Source: a virus. Taken from it: 38,611 nucleotides of DNA. The translations under genes were made by a program, and so were the position numbers. Of the stretch, positions 38,236-38,611 are shown piece by piece (position 1 is the stretch's first letter; each line of letters begins with the position of its first letter). Location of the stretch: positions 1 to 38,611 of the IMG/VR virus record IMGVR_UViG_3300027902_000340; one strand, 5' to 3'. The notes below the pieces were generated by a model. The model ran no database searches, was not told where the DNA came from, and was given only the letters and a program-made list of their open reading frames with translations.

Positions 38236-38561
38236 CAACAGGTGTCGCACATAAAACATTTGAAGAAAAAGTAATGACTTTATTACCAGTCGTTCTTCCG
38301 ATTATCTTACCTGATATTTTACCTGATATTTTACCGCCTGTTGAATTAACACCAGATCAATTAGCGGAGATCGCATCTCATGTTGACGTAACAAATAAAG
38401 TGGACAAAGTTCAAGGTAAAGGACTTTCAACGAATGATTATACGGATGAAGATAAACAGAAAGTTGCCCAAGGTATTGGAGGAAGTTCAGGGATTTTAGA
38501 TTGCGGAGATTTTAATAGTGGTAGTGAAGGAATATTTAAAATAGATTTGGGAGGATTCTGA
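38232..38561 (+). CDS. Short tail-appendage protein
   Basis: A 109-residue protein with a Leu/Pro repeat (LPDILPDILPP at about 27-37, encoded by a DNA repeat), and VTNKVDKVQGKGLSTNDYTDEDKQKV (53-78), a sequence typical of phage tail appendage and fibre proteins. The C-terminus (ILDCGDFNSGSEGIF) also has this character. It overlaps genes on either side by one to four bases and precedes a fibre-type N-terminus. It could be an upper-fibre segment or adaptor. Confidence 0.6.
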   Translation: MTTGVAHKTFEEKVMTLLPVVLPIILPDILPDILPPVELTPDQLAEIASHVDVTNKVDKVQGKGLSTNDYTDEDKQKVAQGIGGSSGILDCGDFNSGSEGIFKIDLGGF

Positions 38562-38611
38562 TGGGATTACAATTACAATTCAGAAGAAATACAAGTTCAG
38601 AATTAACATCA
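38561..38611 (+). CDS. N-terminus of tail fibre-type protein (partial)
   Basis: Seventeen codons (MGLQLQFRRNTSSELTS) before the window ends. The start QLQFRRNT is the familiar opening of phage tail fibres and major tropism determinant-like proteins (QFRRGTxxEW). The ATG overlaps the stop before it as TGATG. The gene continues beyond the edge. Confidence 0.55.
   Translation, partial: MGLQLQFRRNTSSELTS

Noticed and set aside
1-38611. Closed circular genome, since the right-end frame joins the left-end frame without a stop
   Set aside because: Joining would give a 28-residue protein from a fibre-type start, which is too short to be a fibre. An in-frame join has a one in three chance, so it proves nothing.
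1-38611. tRNA genes and CRISPR arrays
   Set aside because: No cloverleaf-like segment with a TTCGA-type loop, and no regularly spaced repeats, was found by reading. A tRNA scan would settle it.

Overview
The window is 38.6 kb of a tailed double-stranded DNA phage infecting a Bacteroidota host. All convincing genes lie on the + strand, and most neighbours overlap by 1 to 4 bases (ATGA, TGATG or TAATG junctions), so the genome reads as a few long operons. The host assignment rests on AT-rich sequence, FISUMP-type adhesin domains, TAnnTTTG-like -7 boxes, sparse Shine-Dalgarno sequences, and Bacteroidota-style small phage proteins and tail domains. TAA, TGA and TAG all end genes, so the code looks standard. 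There is no integrase, repressor, tRNA or CRISPR array. The tape measure protein (about 812 aa) suggests a siphovirus. The two ends fall inside genes, so neither edge is a natural terminus.

Layout. Bases 1-7564: tail genes, namely a beta-rich tail protein, a FISUMP adhesin-like protein, a small membrane protein, a large baseplate-like protein and the tape measure. Bases 7561-14277: a surface-sugar island with five glycosyltransferase-like proteins, a sugar C-methyltransferase, a second methyltransferase and an inserted GIY-YIG homing endonuclease. Bases 14310-14710: three tiny acidic, aromatic-rich genes. Bases 14710-21122: head genes (ClpP-type prohead protease with a scaffold-like tail, major capsid protein, structural protein, portal, connector, neck or tail components), with a wrecked homing endonuclease directly after the portal gene. 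Bases 21119-24636: an SGNH esterase, then a lysis or envelope block of small membrane proteins, a DUF5675 protein and an exported barrel-like protein, closed by a terminator. Bases 24908-35851: early genes, namely a second GIY-YIG endonuclease, many small proteins, a recombination set (OB-like protein, lambda-exonuclease-like YqaJ nuclease, NinG), a C5 methyltransferase-like protein, a ParB-methyltransferase fusion with a possible nuclease partner, a replication initiator and a stand-alone DnaA domain IV. Bases 35988-38611: the start of the late operon (small and large terminase, then tail or fibre genes).

How it works together. The early block would copy and recombine the DNA. Terminase and portal package it into the HK97-like head. 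The sugar island probably decorates virion or host glycans using host-made nucleotide sugars. The esterase, FISUMP protein and fibre gene point to recognition of surface glycans.

The most unusual signals are non-coding. A roughly 45-bp element with two TGACA boxes 21 bp apart, followed by TAAATT(T)GC, occurs twice, before the methyltransferase operon and before the terminase operon. Each copy is followed by a leader ending in a hairpin and T-rich tract. The first leader can fold into a pseudoknotted RNA of about 130 nt. Two further long hairpins start right after stop codons at 33233 and 35363. All functional calls come from reading motifs by eye; no database search was run.
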